From Tabrizicola sp. TH137 (GTDB taxonomy: Bacteria; Pseudomonadota; Alphaproteobacteria; Rhodobacterales; Rhodobacteraceae), in contig NZ_PKRQ01000001.1 of the NCBI RefSeq assembly GCF_002855575.1, positions 248,001-312,000 of the forward strand: a stretch of DNA of 64,000 bases. Direction: 5' to 3'. The notes under the pieces were generated by a model that ran no database searches, had not been told where the DNA came from, and was given only the letters and a program-made list of their open reading frames with translations. Made by a program: the position numbers and the translations under genes. Positions 51,791-61,524 of this stretch are shown piece after piece (positions within the stretch are counted from its first letter, which is position 1; every line of letters begins with the position of its first letter).

Positions 51791-52419
51791 TGCCCCATAT
51801 CTACGAAACCGACGGCGCGAAGATTTACGAACAGTCCTTCGCCACCATCCGGGCCGAGGCCGATCTCGCCCGCTTCTCCCCGGAAGAAGAGATCGTCGTC
51901 GTCCGCATGATCCACGCCGCCGGGATGGTGGGGCTGGAACAGCATGTCCACTTCACCCAAGGTATGGCCATCGCCGCCCGCGCCGCACTGGAATCCGGCG
52001 CGCCCATCCTCTGCGACGCGCGCATGGTCTCCGAAGGCATCACCCGCCCCCGTCTGCCCGCAAAGAACGAGGTGATCTGCACCCTGCATGATCCCGCCGT
52101 CCCCCCGCTGGCGGCACAAATGAAAACCACCCGCTCCGCCGCCGCCCTCGAACTCTGGCGCCCGCACCTTCAGGGCGCGGTCGTCGCCATCGGCAATGCG
52201 CCCACCGCCCTCTTCCACCTCCTGAACATGCTGGAAGACCCCACCTGCCCCCGCCCCGCCGCCATCATCGGCTGCCCCGTCGGCTTCATCGGCGCGGCGG
52301 AATCGAAGGACGCGCTGATGGCCGCCCCGCCCGCCCCCAGCGTGATCGTCAAGGGCCGTCTCGGCGGATCGGCGATCACCGTCGCCGCCGTCAACGCTCT
52401 GGCCAGCCGCAAGGAATGA
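51790..52419 (+). CDS. cobH: Precorrin-8X methylmutase
   Basis: A 209-residue enzyme that moves the methyl group from C11 to C12, giving hydrogenobyrinic acid. VRMIHAAGMVGLEQHV contains the catalytic histidine, and CDARMVSEGI and GCPVGFIGAAESK are conserved. Its start shares a base with the cobG stop and its stop overlaps cobI. Confidence 0.96.
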   Translation: MPHIYETDGAKIYEQSFATIRAEADLARFSPEEEIVVVRMIHAAGMVGLEQHVHFTQGMAIAARAALESGAPILCDARMVSEGITRPRLPAKNEVICTLHDPAVPPLAAQMKTTRSAAALELWRPHLQGAVVAIGNAPTALFHLLNMLEDPTCPRPAAIIGCPVGFIGAAESKDALMAAPPAPSVIVKGRLGGSAITVAAVNALASRKE

Positions 52420-53162
52420 CGATGGGCCGCATCATCTGCGCCGGGCTTGGCCCCGGCGACCCGGACCTGATCTCCGTCCGCTCCGACCGCGCGATCCGCG
52501 CCGCGCGCCACGTGGCCTATTTCCGCAAGCCGGGCCGTCAGGGACAGGCGCGCCGCATCGTGGAGGGGATGCTGCATCCGCAGGCCGTCGAACTGGCGAT
52601 GGAATATCCCGTCACCACCGAAATCCCCTTCGACAGCCCCGATTACAACCGCCTTCTGGCCGATTTCTACGATGACTGGGCCGACCGCCTCGCCACCCTC
52701 GCGCAAGACGGCCACGACATCGTCGTCCTCTGCGAAGGCGACCCTTTCCTCTACGGCTCCTTCATGCACCTGCATATCCGCCTGCGCGACCGCGTCCCGG
52801 TCGAGGTGATCCCCGGCATCCCCGGCATGGTCGGCTGCTGGAACGCCACGGGCGAACCGATCACCTGGGGCGATGACGTGCTCTCGGTCCTCATGGGCAC
52901 CCTGCCAGAGGAAGACCTGATCCGCCACATCCGCGCCGCCGATGCACTCGCCATCATGAAGACAGGCCGCAACCTGCCCCGCGTCCGCCGCGCGCTGGAA
53001 CAGGCAGGCCGGCTGGACGACGCCTGGCTCGTCGAACGCGGCACCATGCCCAACCAGCGCATCGCCCGACTGGCCGAGGTGGACGCCACCGACTGCCCCT
53101 ATTTCGCGATCGTCCTCGTCCACGGCCACGGCCGCCGCCCACTGACGGAGGCCGACGAATGA
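52416..53162 (+). CDS. cobI: Precorrin-2 C20-methyltransferase
   Basis: A 248-residue SAM-dependent tetrapyrrole methylase. GLGPGDPDLIS is the N-terminal SAM motif, CEGDPFLYGSFMHLH the second, and VEVIPGIPGM the third. The long middle region around the HPQAVELAMEYP stretch is typical of the C20 enzyme. Coupled by overlap to cobH and cobJ. Confidence 0.95.
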   Translation: MTMGRIICAGLGPGDPDLISVRSDRAIRAARHVAYFRKPGRQGQARRIVEGMLHPQAVELAMEYPVTTEIPFDSPDYNRLLADFYDDWADRLATLAQDGHDIVVLCEGDPFLYGSFMHLHIRLRDRVPVEVIPGIPGMVGCWNATGEPITWGDDVLSVLMGTLPEEDLIRHIRAADALAIMKTGRNLPRVRRALEQAGRLDDAWLVERGTMPNQRIARLAEVDATDCPYFAIVLVHGHGRRPLTEADE

Positions 53163-53926
53163 CCGCCCCAAATTCTTCGGGCCGCGTCACCGTCGCGGGT
53201 CTCGGTCCGGGGAACGACTCTCTCGTCACCCCCGAAGTCACCGCCGCACTGGCCGAGGCGACCGATGTCGTGGGCTACATTCCCTACGTCGCGCGCATCG
53301 CCCCGCGCCCCGGCCTGACCCTCCACCCCTCCGACAACCGGGTGGAGCTTGACCGCGCCACAGCCGCCCTCGACATGGCCGCCGAAGGCCGCCGCGTCGT
53401 CATCGTCTCTTCCGGCGATCCCGGCGTCTTTGCCATGGCCTCGGCCTTGTTCGAGGCGCTGGAAACCCGCCCCGACCGGGCCGAGACGGACATCCGCATC
53501 CTCCCCGGCATCACCGCCATGCTCGCCGCCGCCGCCCGCGCCGGTGCGCCTTTGGGTCATGACTTCTGCGCCATCAACCTCTCCGACAACCTCAAACCCT
53601 TCGCCGAGGTCGAACGCCGCCTGCGCCACGCCGCGCAGGGCGGCTTTGCCATGGCCTTCTACAACCCCCGTTCGAAATCCCGCCCCCACCAGTTCGCCCG
53701 CGTGCTGGAGATCCTGCGCGAGGAATGCGAACCCGCCCGCCTCATCACCTTCGCCCGCGCCGTCTCCACCCCCGAGGAATGCCTCTCCACCGTCACCCTC
53801 GCCGAGGCGACGCCCGACATGGCCGACATGCGCACCGTCGTCATCGTCGGCAACGCCGCCACCCGCCGCGTGGGGCGCTGGGTCTATACCCCCCGCTCGG
53901 TGCCTGCCGAAACGGTGCCGGAATGA
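53159..53926 (+). CDS. cobJ: Precorrin-3B C17-methyltransferase
   Basis: A 255-residue methylase that methylates C17 and drives ring contraction. VAGLGPGNDSLVTPEV, VSSGDPGVFAMA and the distinctive FYNPRSKSRPHQ are diagnostic of CobJ/CbiH. The last 43 bp overlap the convergent cobK 3' end. The plus-strand series then skips 723 bp to cobL. Confidence 0.95.
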   Translation: MTAPNSSGRVTVAGLGPGNDSLVTPEVTAALAEATDVVGYIPYVARIAPRPGLTLHPSDNRVELDRATAALDMAAEGRRVVIVSSGDPGVFAMASALFEALETRPDRAETDIRILPGITAMLAAAARAGAPLGHDFCAINLSDNLKPFAEVERRLRHAAQGGFAMAFYNPRSKSRPHQFARVLEILREECEPARLITFARAVSTPEECLSTVTLAEATPDMADMRTVVIVGNAATRRVGRWVYTPRSVPAETVPE

Positions 53927-54651
53927 ACGATCCAGTCCAGCACCGCACCAATCTCCCCCACCACCCGCCGCGCGGGCAGGGCGGGCCGGTCGATCATCAC
54001 CACGCGCAGGCCCAACGCCCGCGCCGCCGCAAGCTTCGCCTCCGCCCCGGCACCCCCAGCATTCTTGGCCACGACATGGGTGATCCCCCGCGCCCGCATC
54101 AGCGCCACATCCCCCTCCTCCGTGAAGGGCCCCCGCGCGATCACGGCCTCCGCATCGGCCAAGGGCAGCGCCCCCTCCGGCGGATCGACCAGCCGCAGCA
54201 GGTAGAAATTCCCCGGCTTCGCGGCAAAGGGCTCCAGCGTCTGCTTGCCGATGGCCAGAAACACCCGCGCCCCCCTATCAGGCAGCGCCGCCACCGCCCC
54301 CGCCACATCGGCCACAGCCACCCAGTCATCCCCCGGCCCCGCCTGCCAGGCAGGCCGCTCCAGCGCGATCAAGGGAACCCCCGCCTCCGCGCAGGCCGCC
54401 ACGGCATTCCGGCTCATCTGCGCAGCGAAAGGATGCGTCGCATCCACCACATGGGTAAAGCGCCCCTCGCGCAGATAGGCCACCAGCCCCGCCACCCCGC
54501 CAAATCCCCCCACCCGCTGCGGCAGGGGCTGGGCCTTGGGCGCCTCCGTCCGGCCCGCATAGGAAAAGACCGCCTCCACCCCCCTTGCCGCCAACACCTC
54601 GGCCAGACGGCTGGCCTCGGTCGTGCCACCCAGCAAAAGAACGCGCGTCAT
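53884..54651 (-). CDS. cobK: Precorrin-6A reductase
   Basis: A 255-residue NADPH enzyme reducing precorrin-6A to 6B. VLLLGGTTEASRLAEVL is the N-terminal Rossmann start and VVDATHPFAAQMSRNA the substrate motif; TEEGDVALMRARGITHVVAK closes it. It is the only minus-strand gene inside the otherwise plus-strand cobN-cobA series. Its ATG (54651-54649) overlaps the cobL ATG in the palindrome CATG, and its 3' end overlaps cobJ. Its promoter must lie within cobL. Confidence 0.94.
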   Translation of the reverse strand: MTRVLLLGGTTEASRLAEVLAARGVEAVFSYAGRTEAPKAQPLPQRVGGFGGVAGLVAYLREGRFTHVVDATHPFAAQMSRNAVAACAEAGVPLIALERPAWQAGPGDDWVAVADVAGAVAALPDRGARVFLAIGKQTLEPFAAKPGNFYLLRLVDPPEGALPLADAEAVIARGPFTEEGDVALMRARGITHVVAKNAGGAGAEAKLAAARALGLRVVMIDRPALPARRVVGEIGAVLDWIVHSGTVSAGTERGV

Positions 54652-55834
54652 GGCTGATCCCTGGCTTTCCATCATCGGTCTGGGCGAAGATGGACCGGCG
54701 GGCCTGTCCGAGGCAAGCCGCCGCGCCCTCGCCACCGCCACCCGCGTCTTCGGCGCACCCCGCCACCTGTCGCTTGCAGGGATAGACCCCGCACGCGCGG
54801 CGGAATGGCCCATCCCCTTCGACCTCGCCCCCCTTCTCGCCCGGCGCGGCGAACCCACTGCCATGCTCGTCTCAGGCGATCCCTTCTGGTTCGGCGCGGG
54901 CGGCTCCGTCGCCGCCCATCTGAACCCTTCCGAATGGCAGGCCCACCCCGTCGCAGGCACCTTCTCCCTCTTCGCCGCCCGCATGGGCTGGCGGCTGGAG
55001 GAGACACTCTGCCTCGGCCTCCACGCCGCGCCCTTCGCCCGGCTGCGGCCCGTCCTGACACGCGGCACCCGCGCGCTCTGCACCCTGCGCGACCCCGCGG
55101 CCCTGCCCGCCCTGCAAGCATGGCTCCGCGACAACGGCTTCGCCGCCGCCCGCCTGACCGTGGGCGAATGCCTTGGCGGGCCGCGCGAACGCCTCCGCAC
55201 CGCCGCTGACGTCACGCCAGACCTCACAGCCCCCCTCGCCGTCGCCATCGACGGCACCGACCTCCCCCCCTCCGCTGGCCTCCCCCGCGCATCTGGCCTT
55301 CCCGACGCGTTGTTCGCAAATGACGGCCAGATCACCCGCCGCCCCGTCCGCGCCCTCACCCTCTCCGCCCTCGCCCCCCGGCCGGGCGAAAGGCTCTGGG
55401 ACATCGGCGCAGGCTCCGGCTCCATCTCCGTCGAATGGTGCCTTGCAGGTGGCACCGCCATCGCCATCGAACCCCGCCCCGACCGCGCCGCCAATATCCG
55501 CGCCAATGCCGCGGCCTTCGGCATCGAACACCGCCTGACCGTCACCGAAGGCAGCGCCCCCACTGCCCTCGCCACCCTCCCCATCCCCGATGCCGTTTTC
55601 ATTGGCGGCGGTGGCGATGCCGCCCTTCACGCCCATCTCTGGGAAACCCTCCCCCCCGGCACCCGCCTTGTCGCCAATGGCGTCACGCTGGAAACCGAAG
55701 CCACCCTCGCTGCCCGGCACGCCGCCCATGGCGGCCACCTCCTCCGCATCGACCTGGCCGAAGCCACGCCCTTGGGCCGCTTCCACGGCTGGACCGCCGC
55801 CCGCCCGGTGGTGCAATGGAGCGTCACGCGATGA
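54650..55834 (+). CDS. cobL: Precorrin-6Y C5,15-methyltransferase (decarboxylating)
   Basis: A 394-residue fusion. The N-terminal CbiE-like methylase ([31 protein letters not shown]) is followed by a C-terminal CbiT-like class I methyltransferase ([25 protein letters not shown]). It methylates C5 and C15 and decarboxylates ring C. ATG 54650 was chosen, since [12 protein letters not shown] matches the family start; an ATG at 54623 would lengthen the overlap with cobK. Stop overlaps cobE (ATGA). Confidence 0.94.
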   Translation: MADPWLSIIGLGEDGPAGLSEASRRALATATRVFGAPRHLSLAGIDPARAAEWPIPFDLAPLLARRGEPTAMLVSGDPFWFGAGGSVAAHLNPSEWQAHPVAGTFSLFAARMGWRLEETLCLGLHAAPFARLRPVLTRGTRALCTLRDPAALPALQAWLRDNGFAAARLTVGECLGGPRERLRTAADVTPDLTAPLAVAIDGTDLPPSAGLPRASGLPDALFANDGQITRRPVRALTLSALAPRPGERLWDIGAGSGSISVEWCLAGGTAIAIEPRPDRAANIRANAAAFGIEHRLTVTEGSAPTALATLPIPDAVFIGGGGDAALHAHLWETLPPGTRLVANGVTLETEATLAARHAAHGGHLLRIDLAEATPLGRFHGWTAARPVVQWSVTR

Positions 55835-56202
55835 TCGTCGCCGGCATCGGCCTGCGCGCCGCCACCACCCTTGCCACCCTGACGGCCCTTCTCCAGAGCG
55901 CCGAGGAAACCACCGGCCACCCCGTCCAGGCCCTCGCCACCGCGACGGAAAAGGCCACCCACCCGGCGCTGACGGCCCTCGCCCGATCCCGCGCCCTGCC
56001 GCTGCATCCCGTCGCCATCGACGGCATCGCCACCCCGACCCACTCGCCCCGCATCACCGCCCGCTTCCGCACCGGATCCGTCGCCGAAGCCGCCGCGCTC
56101 GCCGCCGCAGGCCCCGGCGCGACCCTCACCCTCGCGCGGATCACCGCGCCCGACGGCATGGCCACACTCGCCATCGCCACCAGCCAAGGACCACACCCAT
56201 GA
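55831..56202 (+). CDS. cobE: Cobalamin biosynthesis protein CobE (CbiG C-terminal-like)
   Basis: A 123-residue protein matching the CobE/CbiG C-terminal domain. [15 protein letters not shown] is the N-terminal glycine motif, [21 protein letters not shown] the middle, and a closing [12 protein letters not shown] helix follows. Needed for cobalamin synthesis in P. denitrificans, but its reaction is unclear. It overlaps both cobL and cobM by ATGA. Confidence 0.85.
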   Translation: MIVAGIGLRAATTLATLTALLQSAEETTGHPVQALATATEKATHPALTALARSRALPLHPVAIDGIATPTHSPRITARFRTGSVAEAAALAAAGPGATLTLARITAPDGMATLAIATSQGPHP

Positions 56203-56978
56203 CCGTCCATTTCATCGGCGCAGGCCCCGGCGCGGCCGATCTCATCACGCTGCGTGGCCGCGACCTCATCGCCGCCTGCCCCGTCTGCCTCTATGCCGGC
56301 AGCCTCGTGCCCGAGGCACTCCTCTCCCACTGCCCCTCCGGCGCGCGGATCGTGAACACCGCGCCCCTCTCGCTGGACGAGATCATGGCGGAAATCCAAT
56401 CCGCCCATGCCGCAGGCCATGACGTCGCCCGCCTCCATTCCGGCGACCTTTCGGTCTGGTCCGCGATGGGCGAACAGCTCCGCCGCCTGCGCGACCTCGG
56501 CATCCCCTATGACGTCACCCCCGGCGTGCCCTCCTTCGCCGCCGCCGCCGCCGCGCTGGGTGCCGAACTCACCCTGCCCGGCGTCGCGCAATCGGTGATC
56601 CTCACCCGCACCTCGGGCCGCGCCTCCGCCATGCCCGATGGTGAAACGCTGGAGAATTTCGCCAAGACGGGCGCCACCCTCGCCATCCACCTCTCCGTCC
56701 ATGTCCTGGCCGATGTGCAGGAACGGCTCACCCCGCATTACGGCCCCGATTGCCCCGTCGCCGTGGTCTTCCGCGCCTCCTGGCCCGATCAGCGCATCCA
56801 CCGCGCCACGCTTTCGACCATCGACCCCAGGATCGGCGACGGCGAACGCACCGCCCTCATCCTCGTGGGCCACGCCCTCGGGGCCGAAGACTTCGACGAA
56901 AGCCGCCTCTACGCAGGCGATTACGACCGCCGCTATCGCCCCGTCGGCACCTCCCCCCGCTTCCCCGAATCCGCATGA
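56199..56978 (+). CDS. cobM: Precorrin-4 C11-methyltransferase
   Basis: A 259-residue SAM-dependent methylase. [41 protein letters not shown] and [13 protein letters not shown] are diagnostic of CobM/CbiF. The product feeds CobF, encoded 3 kb downstream. Overlaps cobB by ATGA. Confidence 0.96.
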   Translation: MTVHFIGAGPGAADLITLRGRDLIAACPVCLYAGSLVPEALLSHCPSGARIVNTAPLSLDEIMAEIQSAHAAGHDVARLHSGDLSVWSAMGEQLRRLRDLGIPYDVTPGVPSFAAAAAALGAELTLPGVAQSVILTRTSGRASAMPDGETLENFAKTGATLAIHLSVHVLADVQERLTPHYGPDCPVAVVFRASWPDQRIHRATLSTIDPRIGDGERTALILVGHALGAEDFDESRLYAGDYDRRYRPVGTSPRFPESA

Positions 56979-58312
56979 TCCCGCCCGGCCTCCTCATCTC
57001 GGCCCCCGCCTCGGGCACCGGCAAGACGACCGTCGCGCTGGGCCTGATCGCCGCCTTCCGCGCGCAGGGCCTGTCCGTGCAACCGTTCAAGAGCGGGCCT
57101 GACTACATCGACCCCGCCTTCCATACCGCCGCCGCCCAATCCCGCGCCTCGGCCAATCTCGACAGTTGGGCGATGGGGCCGGACCGCCTCGCCACCCTCG
57201 CGGCCACCGCCAGCGGCGCGGATATCGTGGTGGCCGAAGGCTCCATGGGCCTTTTCGACGGCACCGCCACGCCGGGCGAAACCGGAAACGGCGCCAGCGC
57301 CGACATCGCCGCCCGCATGGGCTGGCCCGTGCTTCTGGTCCTTGACGTGGGCGGCCAGGCCCAGACCGCCGCAGCCGTGGCCATGGGCCTTGCCCGCTTC
57401 GATCCCGCCGTCCGCCTCTGCGGCGTGATCCTGAACCGCGTCTCCTCCCCCCGCCACGAATCCCTCCTCCGCGCCGGATTCGACCGCGCGGGCCTCCCCG
57501 TCCTCGGCGCGCTGCCGAAGCGGACCGACATCGCCCTCCCCGCCCGCCATCTCGGCCTCGTCCAGGCCGAGGAACTGCCCGAACTGGCCGCCCAACTCGC
57601 CGCCTTGGGAGACCTCGTCGCCACCCATTGCGACCTCGCCGCGATCCGCGCCGCCGCCACCCCCTCGCGCGCACCCTCCAGCCCGGCCAAACCCATCCCC
57701 GCCCCCGGCGAACGCATCGCGCTGGCCCGCGACGCGGCCTTCTCCTTCGTCTATCCCCACCTCATCGCCGACTGGCGCGCCCAAGGGGCCACCATCCTCC
57801 CCTTCTCCCCCCTCGCCGATCAGGCCCCCGAACCCAGCGCCACCGTCGCCTGGCTCCCCGGCGGCTACCCGGAACTTCACGCCCCCCGCCTCGCCGCCGC
57901 CGATACCTTCCGCGATGGCCTGAAAGCCTTCGCCGAAACCCGCCCCGTCCATGGCGAATGCGGGGGCTACATGGCGCTTGGTGCGGGGCTGGTGGCCGCC
58001 GATGGCACGCGCCACCGCATGGCGGGCCTTCTGGGCCTTGAAACCAGCTTCGAGAAACGCCGCATGCATCTCGGCTACCGCCTCGCCCGCCCGCATGTCG
58101 CCCTGCCCGGCCTCGCCGATGCCCCCGCGCTCCGCGGCCACGAATTCCACTACGCCACGATCCTGTCGCAGCCCGACGCCCCCCTCGCCCAAGTCACCGA
58201 TGCGAACGGGGTTGCAGTCGCCGAAACCGGCTCCTACCAACACCAGCCAAAGGGCGGCCTCACCAGCGGCACCTTCTTCCACCTCATCGCCCCCGCCAAG
58301 GCCACCCCATGA
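56975..58312 (+). CDS. cobB: Hydrogenobyrinic acid a,c-diamide synthase
   Basis: A 445-residue glutamine amidotransferase amidating the a and c acetates. [11 protein letters not shown] (9-19) is the nucleotide motif and [13 protein letters not shown] the substrate-side signature. The glutaminase half carries the nucleophile in [12 protein letters not shown]. The short-linker region near residue 240 ([16 protein letters not shown]) is Pro-rich. Overlaps cobA by ATGA. Confidence 0.95.
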   Translation: MIPPGLLISAPASGTGKTTVALGLIAAFRAQGLSVQPFKSGPDYIDPAFHTAAAQSRASANLDSWAMGPDRLATLAATASGADIVVAEGSMGLFDGTATPGETGNGASADIAARMGWPVLLVLDVGGQAQTAAAVAMGLARFDPAVRLCGVILNRVSSPRHESLLRAGFDRAGLPVLGALPKRTDIALPARHLGLVQAEELPELAAQLAALGDLVATHCDLAAIRAAATPSRAPSSPAKPIPAPGERIALARDAAFSFVYPHLIADWRAQGATILPFSPLADQAPEPSATVAWLPGGYPELHAPRLAAADTFRDGLKAFAETRPVHGECGGYMALGAGLVAADGTRHRMAGLLGLETSFEKRRMHLGYRLARPHVALPGLADAPALRGHEFHYATILSQPDAPLAQVTDANGVAVAETGSYQHQPKGGLTSGTFFHLIAPAKATP

Positions 58313-59031
58313 CCCCCGGTTTCGTCTCCTTCGTCTCCTCCGGCCCCGGCGACCCGGAGCTTCTGACCCTCAAGGCCGCCCGCCGTCTGGCCGAGGCAGA
58401 TGTCATCCTCTTCGACGACCTCGCCTCCGGCCCCCTCCTGACCCATGCCGCCCCTTCGGCGGAACTGGTGGCAGTGGGCAAACGCGCAGGCCGCCCCTCG
58501 CCCAAGCAGGACCATGTCAGCCGCCTTCTCGTCGATCACGCCACAACCGGCGCGCGGGTGGTGCGGCTCAAATCCGGCGATGGCGGCCTTTTCGGGCGGC
58601 TGGAGGAGGAACTCGTCGCCCTCCGCGCCGCCGGCATCGGGTATGAGATCATCCCCGGCGTCCCCTCCGCCTGCGCCGCCGCCGCCGCCGCAGGCATCCC
58701 CCTCACCCGCCGCCTGACCGCCCGCCGCGTGCAATTCGTCACCGGCGCCGATGTCACCGGCGGCCTGCCCGAAGACCTCAACTGGCCCGCGCTGGCGGAT
58801 GCCGAGGCGACGACCGTCGTCTTCATGGGCAAGCGCACCTTCCCCACCCTCGCCGCCCATCTCATCGCCCACGGCCTGCCCCCCGACACCCCCGCCCTGC
58901 TGGCCGAGGCCGTCACCCATCCGGAACAATCGCTCACCCGCCTGACCGTCGCCACCCTCGCCGCCCAACTGGCAGAGGCGCGCAGCGACCAACCCGCCCT
59001 CATCCTCTACGGCCCGCTGGCTGATCCCTGA
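58309..59031 (+). CDS. cobA: Uroporphyrinogen-III C-methyltransferase
   Basis: A 240-residue stand-alone SUMT that makes precorrin-2, the entry point to B12 and siroheme. SSGPGDPELLTLKAARRL, VRLKSGDGGLFGR, VIPGVPSACAAAA and PLTRRLTARRVQFVTG are family motifs. It lacks the CysG oxidase/ferrochelatase domain. Last gene of the plus-strand cob series; a ~310-bp gap with a riboswitch follows. Confidence 0.96.
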   Translation: MTPGFVSFVSSGPGDPELLTLKAARRLAEADVILFDDLASGPLLTHAAPSAELVAVGKRAGRPSPKQDHVSRLLVDHATTGARVVRLKSGDGGLFGRLEEELVALRAAGIGYEIIPGVPSACAAAAAAGIPLTRRLTARRVQFVTGADVTGGLPEDLNWPALADAEATTVVFMGKRTFPTLAAHLIAHGLPPDTPALLAEAVTHPEQSLTRLTVATLAAQLAEARSDQPALILYGPLADP

Positions 59032-59099
59032 CGCCTGCGACGCTTTCGCCCCCGCCCCTGTCGCCTTCACGCTTGCCTGCACCGCGCCATGGGCGCAGA

Positions 59100-59295
59100 A
59101 CGGCAGGGCAAGGTGCCCCGCGCGTCACGGCAAGGGGCTCAAACGGGAATGGGGAAGGGCGGACCCAATCGCGGCGCCCCCACCCCAGCCGCCCCCGCGA
59201 CTGTCAGCGGCGAGCGGCCATCCTTCACGCCACTGGCCTTCGGGCCGGGAAGGCGGATGGCCGCACCGACCCGCCAGCCAGGAGACCGGCCTCGC
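59100..59295 (+). promoter_or_regulatory. Cobalamin riboswitch controlling cbiM-cobF
   Basis: Core segments in order: GGTGCC..., CTCAAACGGGAATGGGG, AGCCGCCCCCGCGACTGTCA, CGCCACTGGCC, CCGGGAAGGCGG and CCAGCCAGGAGACCGGCC. Outer boundaries are approximate because the P1 helix is weaker than in the other three. Downstream, GCCGTC-GGGTGT-GACGGC (59312-59329) abuts the AAGGAG site of the permease gene. Confidence 0.92.
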
Positions 59296-59341
59296 ATCAG
59301 CGCAACCATCCGCCGTCGGGTGTGACGGCAAGGAGAACGAC

Positions 59342-60007
59342 ATGCATATCGAACCCGGCCTCGTCGATGGGGCCAAATTGCTGCTGGGCTATGCCACGGC
59401 CTCGGCCGCCGCCGCCACGGGCGCCATGATCCTCACCCGCGATCTGCGCGCACAGGGGCTGTCTTCCGTCGCGGCCCGCAGTGCCATCGCCACCGTGGCG
59501 ACCTTCGTCTTCTTCGAGATTCTCCCCCATGCCCCCGTCGGCATCAGCGAGGTGCATCTCATCCTCGGCTCCAGCCTCTTCCTGATCCTCGGCGCAGGCC
59601 CCGCCGCGCTGGGCCTCGCGCTGGGCCTGCTGATCCAGGGCCTCTTCTTCGCCCCGATCGACCTGCCGCAATACGGCATGAACGTCACCACGCTGCTCGT
59701 GCCCCTCTTCGCCATCGCGGTGATCGCCCGGCGCATCATCCCCGCAGGCACGGCCTATGTGGACCTGCGCTACATGGATGTGCTGAAACTTTCGGCCACC
59801 TATCAGGGCGGCGTCGTGGCCTGGGTCGCCTTCTGGGCCTTCTGGGGGCAGGGCGCATCCGCCCTGTCCGACGTGGCCCTCTTCGGCGCGGCCTACATGA
59901 CCGTCGTGCTGCTGGAGCCGCTGGTGGATCTCGCCCTTCTGGCTGGTGCGCGGGCGCTGAAGGGCCGCGCCCCGCTTGCGCTGGTCACGCCGCGCCTCTA
60001 CGCCTGA
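59342..60007 (+). CDS. cbiM: CbiM-type cobalt ECF transporter permease
   Basis: A 221-residue membrane protein with about six hydrophobic segments. It starts MHIEPG, the CbiM N-terminal Met-His that coordinates cobalt, and has PHAPVGISEVHLILG and FFAPIDLPQYGMN, consistent with the family. AAGGAG precedes the ATG. cbiN, cbiQ and cbiO do not follow; cobF does. It may act alone or with components elsewhere. Riboswitch control supports a cobalt/B12 role over nickel. Confidence 0.82.
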   Translation: MHIEPGLVDGAKLLLGYATASAAAATGAMILTRDLRAQGLSSVAARSAIATVATFVFFEILPHAPVGISEVHLILGSSLFLILGAGPAALGLALGLLIQGLFFAPIDLPQYGMNVTTLLVPLFAIAVIARRIIPAGTAYVDLRYMDVLKLSATYQGGVVAWVAFWAFWGQGASALSDVALFGAAYMTVVLLEPLVDLALLAGARALKGRAPLALVTPRLYA

Positions 60008-60061
60008 GGCGCAAAGGGCGTGGGGCCGATCCCGGCCCCGCGCCCCGCAACAGGACGACAG

Positions 60062-60835
60062 ATGATCCACCTCACCCTCATCGGCATCGGCACCGGCAAT
60101 CCCGATCATGTCACGGGGCAGGCGATCCGCGCCATGAACACGGCCGACCTGATCCTCATTCCGCTCAAGGGCGACGACAAGGCCGATCTCGCCGGGTTGC
60201 GCCTCGAAATCTGCCGCGCGAACCTGACGAACCCCGCCACCCGCATCGCCCCCTTCGACCTGCCGACGCGCGACCCCGCCACGCCCGATTACCTCAACCG
60301 CGTGAACGACTGGCACGACGCCATCGCCGCGCTCTGGCAGGCCGAGATCGAGAAGCACCTCGCCCAAGGCGGCGGCCCCAACGTCGCCCTCCTCGTCTGG
60401 GGCGACCCCTCGCTCTATGACAGCACGCTGCGCATCGCCGACCGCGTCGCCCGCCACCTGCCCCTCACGCTGCAAGTCATCCCCGGCATCACGGCAATTC
60501 AGGCGCTCTGCGCCGCCCATGCCATCCCGCTCAACGATCTGGCGAAACCCTTCGTCATCACCACTGGCCGCCAGTTGCGCGCCCATGGCTGGCCGCCCGC
60601 CGCCGATACGGTCGTCGTCATGCTGGACAGCGGCGCGGCCTTCGACGCCCTGCCGCAAGACGGCCTCCACATCTGGTGGGGCGCCTATGTCGGGATGACC
60701 GAACAGATCATCATCCAAGGCCCGCTGTCAGAGGTCGCGGAAACCATCCGCACCACCCGCGCCAAGGCCCGCGCCGATCACGGCTGGATCATGGACATCT
60801 ACCTGATGCGCCGCAGCGCTCAGCCCAGCGCGTAG
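60062..60835 (+). CDS. cobF: Precorrin-6A synthase (deacetylating)
   Basis: A 257-residue methylase that methylates C1 and releases acetate, unique to the aerobic route. LIGIGTGNPDHVTGQAI, LLVWGDPSLYDSTLRI and VIPGITAIQALCA are its SAM-binding motifs. It is separated from the rest of the cob methylases but under the same riboswitch as cbiM. Its last 16 bp overlap phoB convergently. Confidence 0.95.
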   Translation: MIHLTLIGIGTGNPDHVTGQAIRAMNTADLILIPLKGDDKADLAGLRLEICRANLTNPATRIAPFDLPTRDPATPDYLNRVNDWHDAIAALWQAEIEKHLAQGGGPNVALLVWGDPSLYDSTLRIADRVARHLPLTLQVIPGITAIQALCAAHAIPLNDLAKPFVITTGRQLRAHGWPPAADTVVVMLDSGAAFDALPQDGLHIWWGAYVGMTEQIIIQGPLSEVAETIRTTRAKARADHGWIMDIYLMRRSAQPSA

Positions 60836-61506
60836 CCCGATCCCCGCACCGTGCGGATCGGGTCCTCATCGCCATGTACGCACAGCGCCTTGCGCAGCCG
60901 GCCCACATGCACATCCACTGTCCGCGTATCGACATAGATGTCGCGCCCCCAGACCCGGTCCAGGAGCTGCTCGCGCGACCACACCCGCCCCGGTTTTTCC
61001 ATGAAGGCCGTCAACAGGCGGAACTCCGTCGGACCCAGCTTCAGCACCTTCTCGCCCCGGAACACCCGATGCGTCTCCGTATCCAGCCGGATGCCGTCGA
61101 ACTCCAGCACCACACCCATGGTCGAAGGCCGCACACGCCGGATCTGCGCCCGCGCCCGCGCCATCAATTCCACCATCGAATAGGGCTTGATGACATAGTC
61201 ATCCGCCCCCGTCTCCAGCCCCCGCACGCGGTCCACCTCATCGGCCCGCGCCGACAGCATGATGACGGGTATCCCCCGCGTCTCGGGTCGCATCTTCAAC
61301 CGGCGGCAGACCTCGATCCCCGAAACCTTGGGCATCATCCAGTCCAGGATGATCATGTCGGGATGATCCTCGTCCACCAGCAGAAGCGCATCCTCGCCAT
61401 TGTCGGCCTGGATCACGTCAAACCCTTCGGCCTCCAGATTATAGGCCAGCACCTCGCGCTGCGCGAACTCGTCCTCCACCAGCAGAACCTTGGGCTGCTG
61501 CACCAT
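60820..61506 (-). CDS. phoB: Phosphate regulon response regulator PhoB
   Basis: A 228-residue OmpR/PhoB-type regulator. The receiver has an acidic pocket at 11-13, the phosphoacceptor D55 (ILDWMMP) and K107 (VIKPYS). The winged-helix domain ends VDVHVGRLRKAL...GSGYALG. ATG 61506 gives the usual length and has GGAG upstream; an in-frame ATG at 61518 adds four residues. Last gene of the pst-phoU-phoB set; phoR is not seen. Confidence 0.94.
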   Translation of the reverse strand: MVQQPKVLLVEDEFAQREVLAYNLEAEGFDVIQADNGEDALLLVDEDHPDMIILDWMMPKVSGIEVCRRLKMRPETRGIPVIMLSARADEVDRVRGLETGADDYVIKPYSMVELMARARAQIRRVRPSTMGVVLEFDGIRLDTETHRVFRGEKVLKLGPTEFRLLTAFMEKPGRVWSREQLLDRVWGRDIYVDTRTVDVHVGRLRKALCVHGDEDPIRTVRGSGYALG

Positions 61507-61524
61507 GATGCGCTCCATCCGTTC

